DNA of 23,237 nucleotides from Stenotrophomonas_A sp036403795 (lineage in GTDB: Bacteria > Pseudomonadota > Gammaproteobacteria > Xanthomonadales > Xanthomonadaceae), in contig DASWQJ010000300.1 in NCBI GenBank assembly GCA_036403795.1, positions 1 to 23,237 of the forward strand, written 5' to 3'. Position numbers and translations under genes: made by a program. A model generated the notes under the pieces. It ran no database searches. It saw only the letters and a list, made by a program, of their open reading frames with translations, and was not told where the DNA came from. The stretch's first letter is position 1; each line of letters begins with the position of its first letter. This document shows positions 16,148 through 23,237 of this stretch, piece after piece.

Positions 16148-17035
16148 TCAGGCAGGCGGACGCCCTTGCACCCGCCCGCTTTCGCCCGCGGTGTACAACG
16201 TGCCTTCGGGTCGTCGGGCAGGCTGCTTCTGTTGCTGGGTCTTTCCGCGGGCAGCCGAGAGTCGGTCAGCCAGGCGCGGCATCCATCGGCTCATCGCGAT
16301 ATTGGCACTCGCCAGTGCACCGACCTTGACGTCCCGGCCGCCATCCACGGCAGCCTCGAGGATCGCATCGGCCACGCGCTGCGCATCGATCAATGGTGGC
16401 GGAAGCTTCGGCTCCTCGCTCATGTAGTTGCGGGCATGTTCCGGATAAGGCGTGTCGACGGCGGTCGGCTGGATCAGCACGATCGATACCGGATGGCGAT
16501 GGATCTGCTCGGCCTCTATGCGCAGGCCGTCGGTGAAACCTTTTACTGCGTGCTTGCTGGCCGAATACATGCCCTGCCATGGGACCACCGCCTCGGACGC
16601 CTCGCTGCCCACGTTGACCAGCACGCCCTGGCTGGCCACCAGGTGCGGCAGCGCGAGCAACGAGCCGTTGACCACGCCCCAGAAGTTGACGTCGAACAGC
16701 CGACGGCTATCGCCCTCGTCCACCTCCTGCAGCAGGCCATAGATCGCAACGCCGGCATTGTTGATCCAGGTATCGATGCGCCCGAACTTCGCCAACGTCT
16801 GCTGCACGGCGCTTTCCAGTTGCTCGCGGTCCGCCACGTCGGCCACGATGGGCAGCGCCTGGCCGCCGTTCTCGGCGATGGTCTGCGCAAGCTCTTCCAG
16901 CACCTGCCCGCTTCGGGCGATGGCCACCACTTTGGCGCCGCGTTCGGCAGCCAACAAGACCGTGGCCAATCCAATCCCGCTGGAAGCACCGGTGACGACG
17001 ATGACCTGTTCATCAAGAGGGTGGTGGCGGCTCAT
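16148..17035 (-). CDS. Short-chain dehydrogenase/reductase (classical SDR)
   Basis: The 295-residue protein shows the cofactor-binding TGASSGIG at 15-22, NNAG at 92-95, N117, and the catalytic S144, Y157 and K161 (YSASK). The residue pattern after the second strand (AIARSG) is compatible with NADP preference, but this is weak. After residue 250 the protein has a basic, Gln- and Pro-rich tail. GGAG lies 9 bases before the ATG. The gene sits between a DUF2269 membrane protein and the FAD-Rieske oxidoreductase on the same strand. The substrate cannot be stated; the neighbourhood suggests a redox role on a small carbonyl or alcohol. Confidence 0.92.
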   Translation of the reverse strand: MSRHHPLDEQVIVVTGASSGIGLATVLLAAERGAKVVAIARSGQVLEELAQTIAENGGQALPIVADVADREQLESAVQQTLAKFGRIDTWINNAGVAIYGLLQEVDEGDSRRLFDVNFWGVVNGSLLALPHLVASQGVLVNVGSEASEAVVPWQGMYSASKHAVKGFTDGLRIEAEQIHRHPVSIVLIQPTAVDTPYPEHARNYMSEEPKLPPPLIDAQRVADAILEAAVDGGRDVKVGALASANIAMSRWMPRLADRLSAARGKTQQQKQPARRPEGTLYTAGESGRVQGRPPA

Positions 17036-17098
17036 GTGCAGCTCCAGCGGCGGGGTCCATCCACGCTAACCAGCCGGCCTGCATCGCCGGGTGAAGTT

Positions 17099-17569
17099 TT
17101 ATCCCAACGCCGGCTTGGCCGTCATCAGATAGAAGATCGCCAGGAAGGAGAACAGCGCTGGCACGCCCAATGCCGCCCACGCGCCCAGATAGCCGTCGTA
17201 CCGCAACGGCAGTGGCTGCCCGGCTGCGGCGGCGGCCTGGGCCACGTCGCGCAATCGCATCTGCAGCCACACCACGGGCAGCCAGCACAGCGCGGCGATC
17301 ACGAACAACACGATCGACCAGAACAACCACGGCGCGGTCAGCGGCACGCCCAGCAAATGCGCCAGGTACAGCCCGGACAGCGGCTGGAAAACAATCGTGG
17401 TGGCCGTGAAGATCCAGTCGGCGATCACCACCAGGCGCGCCACCGCCGCGACCACGTGCGGATCCCTGCTGCGACTGGTGAACAACAGATAGAAAGCCGT
17501 CCCCACGCCGGTCCCGAAGAGGAACGTCGAGGAGAGGATATGCAGGAACTTAACGGTGGCCAGTTCCAT
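17099..17569 (-). CDS. DUF2269 family integral membrane protein
   Basis: The 156-residue protein has four hydrophobic segments (about 5-28, 42-60, 76-102 and 130-150) and matches the DUF2269 family in layout, with KFLHILSSTFLFGTGVGTAFY at the N-terminus, DWIFTATTIVFQPLSGLYLAH in the second helix and a PLFSFLAIFYLM-like end. The family's function is not established. Its ATG at 17569 lies within the end of the upstream SDR-DoxX gene (20-base overlap), and a strong GGAGG precedes it, so the two proteins are probably made together and may act together in the membrane. Confidence 0.82.
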   Translation of the reverse strand: MELATVKFLHILSSTFLFGTGVGTAFYLLFTSRSRDPHVVAAVARLVVIADWIFTATTIVFQPLSGLYLAHLLGVPLTAPWLFWSIVLFVIAALCWLPVVWLQMRLRDVAQAAAAAGQPLPLRYDGYLGAWAALGVPALFSFLAIFYLMTAKPALG

Positions 17570-18845
17570 TCCGGTCCTCCAGGCGAAGCATTGCGTAAAT
17601 CAATGCGAGCAGCGGCACGTTCTTCAACACCGGCCCATAGGGGTGGGCCCAGAATTCAGGCAACGCGATGCTGATGACCACGGTGTAGAACGCGATCAGC
17701 GCCAGCTGCATCCGGTAGACCACCCGGCGCCAAGGCCTCACCCACATCCCCAGGCCCAGCGCCGCATCCAGCGCGGCGGCACCCATCAGTGCCCAGGGGG
17801 CAAGCGTATCGGGCACCAGGCTGCGCTCCAGCAGCGCCAGGCTCGCCTCGCGGGGATACACGAAAACCGACACCCACGCGGTCACCAGCCACATCAGCGA
17901 CAGCGTGGCGCGCAGCAAGGGCAACAGGTTCGACAGCTCCGCCTCGCTGCGTAGTCCCTGCGCTTCGTCGTGCGCAATGAATTGCCCAGGCATCCGCAGC
18001 GGGCGCCCCACCCACCCGCGCCAGGGCGACGGATCTGCACAACTGCCCTGGCGCAGCATGGCCAGCGCATCGGGGGTGAGCAGGTTGCCGCCCATGCCGC
18101 CCAGTACGCGGGCGGCGAGGTTTGTAATACCGTCGGGCAGCGTGAGCACGCGGGGACGGGCGCCCATGTGTTTCCCCAGTATTTGCAGGTAGCCGCCAAA
18201 CGTCAGTGGGGTGGGCCCGACGGCATCCACCGCCGTGATCGGCGCGTCCTGCTGGACCAGGCGCGCGACGCCCTCGACCAGATCGTCCAGGTGCAGGGGC
18301 TGGACGCACTGCTTGCCGCCGCCAGGCAGCGGTAGCCAGGGCAACGCCGCCAGGCGCAGGAATACGCGACTGCTGGTGCCACCGGGCGCGAACACCAGCG
18401 ACGGCCGCACGATCACCGACCTGCCGGGATAAGCGGCTGCGCACGCATCACCGGCCGCCTTGGTCCGAAGATAGGCCGTCACGGCTTGCGGTTCGGCGCC
18501 CAGTGCCGATATCTGCACCACGCGCCGCACCCCCGCCTTGGCTGCCAGCCCAAACAGATTGCACGGCCCTTTCACGTGCACCGCGTCGAAACTCGCCAGA
18601 CCGCTGGGTCGAAAAATACCGACGGCATTGATCACCACGTCCACACCATCGAGCGCGTGTGCTGCCGGGTCAAGCACGTCACCGGGCGCGGCATAGTCGA
18701 GCGCCACGTGCCGGCGGCCCGGCCAACATTTCGACGAGGCCGCGACATCCCGCACGCCGAGGATCACCGCATGTCCATCCTGTTCAAGACGCGAGACCAA
18801 CGCCTTGCCGATCAGTCCGCTCGCGCCGGCGACCAGGATCGTCAG
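17550..18845 (-). CDS. NAD(P)-binding SDR-like protein with C-terminal DoxX-like membrane domain
   Basis: The N-terminal part is an atypical SDR (NmrA/NDUFA9-like) with GASGLIG at residues 7-13, INAVGIFRP near 72-80 and a Rossmann layout of about 290 residues. The last 120 residues contain four hydrophobic segments typical of DoxX-like domains. The core begins LTILVAGASG, and family members usually start with Met at that first residue. Here the codon is CTG (18845), and no ATG, GTG or TTG is found in frame until an ATG at 19007, which would add 54 Gly/Ala/Arg-rich residues that are antisense to another gene. I therefore place the start at the CTG, with reserve. It overlaps the DUF2269 gene downstream and heads the minus-strand cluster. 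The function of the SDR-DoxX pairing is unknown. Confidence 0.78.
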   Translation of the reverse strand: MTILVAGASGLIGKALVSRLEQDGHAVILGVRDVAASSKCWPGRRHVALDYAAPGDVLDPAAHALDGVDVVINAVGIFRPSGLASFDAVHVKGPCNLFGLAAKAGVRRVVQISALGAEPQAVTAYLRTKAAGDACAAAYPGRSVIVRPSLVFAPGGTSSRVFLRLAALPWLPLPGGGKQCVQPLHLDDLVEGVARLVQQDAPITAVDAVGPTPLTFGGYLQILGKHMGARPRVLTLPDGITNLAARVLGGMGGNLLTPDALAMLRQGSCADPSPWRGWVGRPLRMPGQFIAHDEAQGLRSEAELSNLLPLLRATLSLMWLVTAWVSVFVYPREASLALLERSLVPDTLAPWALMGAAALDAALGLGMWVRPWRRVVYRMQLALIAFYTVVISIALPEFWAHPYGPVLKNVPLLALIYAMLRLEDRNGTGHR

Positions 18846-19304
18846 GCGAGCCGATGGCTCGTCGCCCTCGGTGCTGCCCTGCGCTCGGGAAGCTGGGCCA
18901 GCCTGTGCTCCACGCTGGTGATCTCCACGCTCAGCCGGCGCCGCACCGGGCGCACCGCCGCCGCCACCAATGCCACCAGCCAGTGGCTGTGGGGCGACAC
19001 CGCGCATCGGCAGGACGGATGGAGCGCGCGCTATACGGCGCTCGGCTATGTGATCCACCATGCCAGCTCGCTGTTCTGGGCGTTCGGTTTCGAGCGCCTT
19101 CGTGCAAGAAGGCGCGGCGTTGCTCGCACCGTTGCGCTGGCCGCTACGACGACCGCCATTGCTTACGTGGTCGACTACAAGGTGGTGCCGCCTCGGCTGT
19201 CTCCGGGTTTCGATCAACGCCTGCACCGTTCTGATCTCTTCCTGGTCTATGTGGGTTTTGCCGCCGGACTGGCCTTGCCTTATCTCATCCATCGGCATCG
19301 GTAA
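18771..19304 (+). CDS. Hypothetical four-helix membrane protein, 5' end antisense to the SDR-DoxX gene
   Basis: The 177-residue frame encodes a membrane protein with hydrophobic segments at about 29-53, 89-107, 119-135 and 156-172. The conserved-looking blocks RSGSWASLCSTLVI, GYVIHHASSLFWAFGFERL and AYVVDYKVVPPRLSPGFDQRL read as a real protein rather than a shadow. The start is uncertain: the sequence that looks genuine begins near residue 28, but the nearest canonical in-frame start is the ATG at 18771, which lies inside the antisense SDR gene. Another ATG at 18854 is in a different frame, so a single-base error or frameshift near 18855-18880 could explain the oddity. The function is unknown. 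Confidence 0.65.
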   Translation: MSILFKTRDQRLADQSARAGDQDRQASRWLVALGAALRSGSWASLCSTLVISTLSRRRTGRTAAATNATSQWLWGDTAHRQDGWSARYTALGYVIHHASSLFWAFGFERLRARRRGVARTVALAATTTAIAYVVDYKVVPPRLSPGFDQRLHRSDLFLVYVGFAAGLALPYLIHRHR

Positions 19305-19321
19305 GGCGCGCGGCCTGCGGG

Positions 19322-20146
19322 TCAGCGAACGCGATGCGTTTGCCCAGGCGATTCGCTGTGTGGTCCGGCTGGGCGACCCGCGCTTGCGGCCTTTTTGTCG
19401 ACCACGCCGGGGATGGGTGTGGCGTGGGGAAATGCGTCGCGCAGCGCATCCACGCCCTCCTGCGGCCGCGCCAACGCCACCAGGTCCTGGCGATCCTGGC
19501 GCAACGCGGGGGTGGAGATATCCATCACCCGGTCACGGGTGGCCACCAGCGCCGGATCCGCTTCTCCATCCCGGTTGAACGACCACGCCAGCATCGCCGG
19601 GCCGATGGGCAACGCATCGGCCGGTTGGCTGCCCGGACGCGACTGCCATGTGTGCCAGGTCTTGCCGTAACTGTTCATTTTGGTTCGCACCAACGCGTGG
19701 TCCGCCACTTTCGGCAGGTGCGGTGCGACCAACTGCCCGCTGAGGATTTCGGCATTGTGCGGATGCCAGAACCCGCGCTCCTGTGCGGGCAGCTGCTCGA
19801 ACAGTCGCTCGGAAATGATGTACTCGATACCGTTGAGGTTGGCGTCTGCCGTGTTGCCATCAAACAGCGCGCACTGCGCAAAATCCTCGTTGACCTGCCG
19901 GCAGAAGTGATGTGCTTCCATCTGGTGCCCGGGCTGCTCCTTCATGGGATGAAAGCCGACCAGGTACACGTCCATCTTGGCCAGCGGTCCATTGCCCTGC
20001 AGCATCGCGGCGCCGGCTTCAAGCGCATCGGTCTTGGGCGATTCCGCTGCACCCGGCGGCGTGATTCCGGCATCGACACGCCCTTGCCCGGTGCAGGCCG
20101 CCAAGCCCAGGCACACCAGGATGATCCCGTAGGATTGAACGTTCAT
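19322..20146 (-). CDS. DUF1264 (oil-body-associated-protein-like) lipoprotein
   Basis: The 274-residue protein starts at the ATG at 20146, where a lipoprotein signal ends in LAAC (Cys18); the frame is open further upstream but that part has no signal. The DUF1264/OBAP domain is clear, with HHFCRQVNEDFAQCALFDG near 79-97, LNGIEYIISERLF at 104-116, WHPHNAEILSGQLVAP at 127-142 and YGKTWHTWQ at 160-168. The several conserved His and Cys residues are typical. The plant homologues associate with oil bodies; the bacterial role is not known. The C-terminal 40 residues are low-complexity. It converges with the preceding membrane protein gene and is divergent from a small unknown gene across 263 bases. 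Confidence 0.88.
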   Translation of the reverse strand: MNVQSYGIILVCLGLAACTGQGRVDAGITPPGAAESPKTDALEAGAAMLQGNGPLAKMDVYLVGFHPMKEQPGHQMEAHHFCRQVNEDFAQCALFDGNTADANLNGIEYIISERLFEQLPAQERGFWHPHNAEILSGQLVAPHLPKVADHALVRTKMNSYGKTWHTWQSRPGSQPADALPIGPAMLAWSFNRDGEADPALVATRDRVMDISTPALRQDRQDLVALARPQEGVDALRDAFPHATPIPGVVDKKAASAGRPAGPHSESPGQTHRVR

Positions 20147-20409
20147 GAGGGTTCCGTTCGGCGGGCTGAGACGGCAGCACACTCGATTGCCATGTCCGCT
20201 TGTGCGGGATGCGACATCGGGCGTTGCGCGCAGGATCGGCGAGCGAGCGTGCAAGCCTCGTGACAAGCAGCTCTGAACGACGCCGCCCTCTCGCGCATTG
20301 CCGATGATCAACGCACGGCGTGAGTTATCACGCGGACCTGCCCGCGTCTCGATGATTCCTTGACGCGGCTCGTTGGATCATCGCCGCCTTTCCAGCATCC
20401 CCACACGCC

Positions 20410-20730
20410 ATGTCACACGCCGATACCGACCCGATCGAGACCCGACTCTTCCGCCGCGGGGTGAGCGACCACGAAGTGCGCGACGCCGTGGAACTGGTTC
20501 GCGAGTACATTCTTTCGCCGCGCGGCCAGCACTACGATGAGCATCAATGGTGGAGCGACTTTGCGCTGTTCTTCGAGGACTTGACCCGCGCTTTCAGTCC
20601 CGCGCAGCTCACCGCTTTCGAGATCGCCGCCGACACCTTGCTGGTTCACGCAGGTCTGCAGACCTGGACGGTGGCGCGCATGCAGTTGACGACACAGGCC
20701 TACGGCGGCAGCCGGCCGAAGGCCGCCTGA
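20410..20730 (+). CDS. Small hypothetical cytoplasmic protein
   Basis: The 106-residue product has no signal peptide or membrane helix. It is acidic and rich in aromatics in the middle (HQWWSDFALFFEDLTRAFSPAQ), with predicted helices throughout. I do not recognise a family. The reading frame is well formed, with typical codon use, a start after a non-coding gap and a stop directly before the hairpin-repeat run, so it is probably a real gene. Its neighbours (a DUF1264 lipoprotein and a DUF4142 protein) give no firm hint. Confidence 0.65.
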   Translation: MSHADTDPIETRLFRRGVSDHEVRDAVELVREYILSPRGQHYDEHQWWSDFALFFEDLTRAFSPAQLTAFEIAADTLLVHAGLQTWTVARMQLTTQAYGGSRPKAA

Positions 20731-20735
20731 TTCGA

Positions 20736-20904
20736 CAAGAGTCGGCGGTGCTTTACCGCCCTTCATTCCAAGAGCGGGGCCATGCTTCTTTCCACCAATT
20801 CATCCCGACAGCGGCGACGCGTCCACCGCTTTCATGCCAAGAGCGGGAGTGGTGCTTGTACCGCTCCCTCCATTTAAGAGCGGGGCGGTGCTCGCACCGC
20901 CCCG
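20736..20904. repeat. Run of four degenerate hairpin repeats in an intergenic region
   Basis: Four units share an AAGAG(c)GG lead followed by an inverted repeat around GGTGCT..ACC. Unit 1 (20736-20760) has stem GGCGGT/ACCGCC. Unit 2 (about 20768-20793) is degraded. Unit 3 (about 20837-20871) has a 9-bp stem, GGGAGTGGT/ACCGCTCCC, with one G-T pair. Unit 4 (about 20875-20904) has a perfect 10-bp stem, CGGGGCGGTG/CACCGCCCCG, with a CTCG loop. Spacing is irregular, so this is not a CRISPR. It resembles REP-like elements and may also terminate transcription from both sides, between the convergent 106-residue gene and the DUF4142 gene. Confidence 0.75.
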
Positions 20905-20935
20905 GGCACCTCAATATCGGTACGCAGGCCACGCT

Positions 20936-21553
20936 TCAATGCGCGTGGGCCGCATCTCCTGCGTGAGCACCGGCGGCATCGGCCTTACCGGCCTGCAGTC
21001 GTTGCGCTGCGGCCAAGTGGTCGGCCACATGGGCGCGCGTGTCCGTCAGATGGGCCTTGACCTTGGCGTCTTTCGCGGCGGGGATCAACTTTGCGTCCAG
21101 CGTCTTCAGCGCCTCTCCGTGATCCTTGACCATGGCCGCGACGTACGCTTTCTTGAACGCGTCGCCCTCCATGGGCTGCAGCTTCGCCAACTCCGCCTGG
21201 CCCTTCTTCTTTTGCAGCTGGGCGTCGGCGGCAGCTTCATTGGGCGACATCGCCTTGGTCTTCTGCTCGTTGTCGGTGTGCTCCTTGACCATGCGCACTG
21301 CGTAGTCGTGGACCGGCCCGCTGGTCACCTTGCGCTGCGCCAACTGTCCCGCCGCGATTTCGCTCTGGTTGACGGCGCTCAGCACGCCGAGTGCATCGGC
21401 TTGGCTGAGTGCCTGGCCAGGCGCGGCCGCCATGGCGGACCTGGCGGCCGGCGGAGCAGACGGGGTCGCCGAAGACGGGTTCGACTGGGCGAAAGCGCCC
21501 GGGGCCAGCGCGAGCGCCAGCAGGCAGACATGAGCTTTACGGTGAAATGCCAT
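20936..21553 (-). CDS. DUF4142 secreted protein
   Basis: The 205-residue protein starts at the ATG at 21553, giving a signal peptide (HVCLLALALAPGAFA, residues 8-22). AGGGA lies about 9 bases upstream. The frame is open further back, but that part has no features. The mature region carries the DUF4142 helical bundle with VLSAVNQSEIAAGQLAQ at 57-73, PVHDYAVRMVKEHT at 80-93 and AYVAAMVKDHGEAL at 136-149; the arrangement of paired His residues on helices resembles ferritin-like bundles. The role is unestablished; the group is often linked to envelope stress. The C-terminus is Ala/His-rich (AGAHAGDAAHAH), which could bind metal. Confidence 0.88.
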   Translation of the reverse strand: MAFHRKAHVCLLALALAPGAFAQSNPSSATPSAPPAARSAMAAAPGQALSQADALGVLSAVNQSEIAAGQLAQRKVTSGPVHDYAVRMVKEHTDNEQKTKAMSPNEAAADAQLQKKKGQAELAKLQPMEGDAFKKAYVAAMVKDHGEALKTLDAKLIPAAKDAKVKAHLTDTRAHVADHLAAAQRLQAGKADAAGAHAGDAAHAH

Positions 21554-21739
21554 CGCGCGAATCCCTGAGCCTGTGTGAGACCCCAACATGGACCCGGTCT
21601 TGTAATACCCACGTCCAGCGAATGTGTGGCTGGCGAGAAGAAAATGCCCCCTCGCGCGGCGTGCTGGCGGCATCTTGATGGAGCCCGGCACCGCCCTGCC
21701 CGTCGGGCGGCGGCGGCCACCGGGCGCCGCGCAGGCCGA

Positions 21740-22150
21740 TCAACCCCGCTGCTGGATGCGGATCAGGTTCCCGGCCGGGTCGCGAATGGCGCAGTCGCGC
21801 ACGCCGTAGGGCTGGTCGGTAGGCTCCTCGACCACGTCGGCGCCGCGGGCCTGTACGCGCTCGAAGGTGCGGGCCAGGTCCGGGGTGGACAGGATGATCA
21901 TCGCGTAGCTGCCCTTGGCCATCATCTCGGCAATGGTGCGACGTTCCTCGTCGGTGATGCTGGCCCCGACGCCTGGCGGGTGCAGCACGATCGAGGTCTG
22001 GGGCTGGTCCGGCGGCCCGACGGTAATCCAGCGCATCCCGCCATAGGCCACATCGTTGCGCACCTCGAAGCCGAGCGTGTCCCGGTAGAAGGCCAGCGCG
22101 GCCTCGGGATCGTTCTGCGGAAGAAAGCTGGAATGGATGCTGATGCTCAC
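21740..22150 (-). CDS. VOC superfamily (glyoxalase/bleomycin-resistance-like) protein
   Basis: The 136-residue protein has the two-repeat vicinal-oxygen-chelate layout: HSSFLPQNDPEAALAFYRDTLGFEV near residues 6-30 and STPDLARTFERVQARGADVVEEP with RDPAGNLIRIQQ at 123-134. In metal-dependent VOC enzymes the final motif usually has Glu (GNLIE); here Arg131 takes its place, so it may be a binding protein or may use a different metal site. It follows the AraC-type regulator gene by 37 bases on the same strand, a common pairing in which the regulator controls its neighbour. The substrate is unknown. Confidence 0.9.
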   Translation of the reverse strand: MSISIHSSFLPQNDPEAALAFYRDTLGFEVRNDVAYGGMRWITVGPPDQPQTSIVLHPPGVGASITDEERRTIAEMMAKGSYAMIILSTPDLARTFERVQARGADVVEEPTDQPYGVRDCAIRDPAGNLIRIQQRG

Positions 22151-22187
22151 GTGGCGAACCTGGAAGGCGTGGGGGATCCCACGGCGC

Positions 22188-22664
22188 TCACTCTAGGGGT
22201 GCCTCGCCCTTGGATGCTTCTCGAATCCTGACCGGTCGCGTCACCTGCCGCGCCAGGCACGAGGGCATGCCCGCGGTAGCGCGGGCTTGCTCGCGGCGGT
22301 ACGTCGCGGGCGACACGCCCACCAACTCCTTGAAGCGCGTACTGAATGTGCCCAACGACGCGCAGCCCACCATGAAGCAGACCTCGGTGACGCCGAGGTC
22401 ACCGCGCCGCAGCAACGCCATGGCGCGCTCCACGCGCCGGGTCATCAGGTAAGCGTAAGGAGACTCACCAAAAGCGAGGCGGAACTGCCGGCTGAGGTGA
22501 CCGGCGGACATGTGCACGCCGCGCGCCAGTGCTTCCACGTTCAAGGGTTGGGCGTACTCGCGATCGATGCGATCGCGCACGCGACGCAGCCGGGCCAGAT
22601 CGCGCAGATGCACGGGGTCCAGGCTTGGCGCAGATTCGGTGATGGCATCGGTCGGCAGGAACAT
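22188..22664 (-). CDS. AraC/XylS-type transcriptional regulator
   Basis: The 158-residue protein is almost only a DNA-binding domain. Two helix-turn-helix motifs are seen at about 42-62 (NVEALARGVHMSAGHLSRQFR) and about 90-112 (LGVTEVCFMVGCASLGTFSTRFKELVG), the second ending in the family hallmark GVSPATYRR. There is no room for the usual N-terminal ligand domain, so the signal may be sensed differently or the protein may act constitutively. A short basic tail follows residue 125. It is directly upstream of the VOC gene and probably controls that operon and itself. Confidence 0.93.
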   Translation of the reverse strand: MFLPTDAITESAPSLDPVHLRDLARLRRVRDRIDREYAQPLNVEALARGVHMSAGHLSRQFRLAFGESPYAYLMTRRVERAMALLRRGDLGVTEVCFMVGCASLGTFSTRFKELVGVSPATYRREQARATAGMPSCLARQVTRPVRIREASKGEAPLE

Positions 22665-22732
22665 GCCGGCAATCTACCGCACCCCGCCGGCGCACTGAAA
22701 ACTGCCGATCCCGCCGTCCACCGCCGGGCCGA

Positions 22733-23131
22733 TCAGCCTGCCGGACTATCTGCAGGCGTTGACGCAGGCGATTCCAGCATGCTTTCCAACGTGCCCGACA
22801 GGGTTTCCAGGCGATAGGGCTTCGCGCATCGCGGATAGTGGGCGAAACGCGCCGGAATATTGTCCTCGTAGCCGGAGGTGAGCACGAACGGCACCCCCGC
22901 TTCCACCAGGCGGTCGGCCAGTGGATAGACCAGGTCCCCGCCCAGGTTGATATCCAGTAGCGCCGCATCCAGCGGCTGGCGCCCGACCAGATCGATCGCA
23001 TCGAGCAGACTGCCGACCGGTCCCACCACCTCCACGCCTTTTTCCTCCAGGTAATCGGAGAGGAAGACCGCGATGGTGTATTCGTCCTCGGCGACCAGCA
23101 CCCGACGACCTTCCAACACGTTGATTGCCAT
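22733..23131 (-). CDS. Single-domain response regulator
   Basis: The 132-residue protein is a stand-alone receiver domain with no output domain. The conserved sites are all present: acidic E15/D16 in VLVAEDE, phospho-acceptor D60 in ALLDINLGG, T85/S86 in LTSGYED and K104 in CAKPY. The start at 23131 is chosen because it directly precedes the domain and has GGAG about 7 bases upstream; a frame extension to 23173 adds 14 residues without features. Receivers of this type often serve phosphorelays or stress-control circuits. No histidine kinase is in the window, but the sequence ends about 100 bases upstream of this gene. Confidence 0.92.
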   Translation of the reverse strand: MAINVLEGRRVLVAEDEYTIAVFLSDYLEEKGVEVVGPVGSLLDAIDLVGRQPLDAALLDINLGGDLVYPLADRLVEAGVPFVLTSGYEDNIPARFAHYPRCAKPYRLETLSGTLESMLESPASTPADSPAG

Positions 23132-23237
23132 GCCTGCTCCCTTCCCTTGCCAAACAAGTTGAACTGCCGCCACAGCATCGGTAGCGCACGGTGCAGTTGG
23201 TGAGAACGCGGCGAGACGGTAGCGTGACGAGCGCGTC

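Noticed and set aside
14648..17674. A 1008-residue plus-strand open frame
   Set aside because: It lies antisense across the FAD-Rieske, SDR and DUF2269 genes and its protein is His/Arg/Gln-rich with no domain; long antisense frames are expected at this GC content.
20736..20904. CRISPR array
   Set aside because: Units are degenerate, irregularly spaced and mostly hairpin with no unique spacers of constant length, and no cas genes are present.

Overview
This is a GC-rich chromosomal window with dense coding on both strands. Housekeeping genes such as xseA and rnd, the codon use and the gene types suggest a gammaproteobacterium of the Xanthomonadaceae/Lysobacteraceae type (Lysobacter, Luteimonas, Pseudoxanthomonas or relatives). 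That placement is inferred from protein character, not from a database search. I see no tRNA, rRNA, CRISPR array, transposase, integrase or phage gene.

Layout. Positions 1-745 hold the 3' part of xseA (+). On the minus strand follow a lipoprotein with a C-terminal sulfatase-modifying-factor (SUMF1-like) domain and, downstream of it, a membrane-anchored M48 metallopeptidase. Ribonuclease D (+) is divergent from the lipoprotein gene and convergent with a small YqaA/DedA-like membrane protein (-). After about 440 bases without a supported gene comes the centrepiece, an eight-gene plus-strand operon from 5738 to 14549. It encodes a PQQ alcohol dehydrogenase, a cytochrome c, a caa3-type cytochrome oxidase (subunits II with fused cytochrome c, I and III), a small membrane protein, a fusion of a CtaG-like oxidase assembly protein with a PQQ-associated beta-propeller, and a MoxJ/XoxJ-like periplasmic binding protein. 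All seven junctions overlap (mostly ATGA or GTGA), so translation is probably coupled.

Together these genes would form a complete periplasmic chain: alcohol to PQQ dehydrogenase, cytochrome c, CuA/heme c of subunit II, and the heme-copper centre reducing O2. The dehydrogenase carries the Asp-x-Asp pair typical of lanthanide-dependent (XoxF/ExaF-type) enzymes. Oxidase subunit I lacks the usual entry Asp of the D channel and the Lys of the K channel.

A convergent minus-strand cluster (14582 to about 18845) encodes an SDR-DoxX-like fusion, a DUF2269 membrane protein, a classical SDR and an FAD oxidoreductase with a C-terminal Rieske domain. A plus-strand membrane protein (18771-19304) overlaps the 5' end of this cluster antisense. 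Beyond it are a DUF1264 (OBAP-like) lipoprotein (-), a small unknown protein (+), a run of degenerate hairpin repeats (20736-20904), a DUF4142 secreted protein (-), a VOC-fold protein and an AraC-type regulator (-), and a single-domain response regulator (-).
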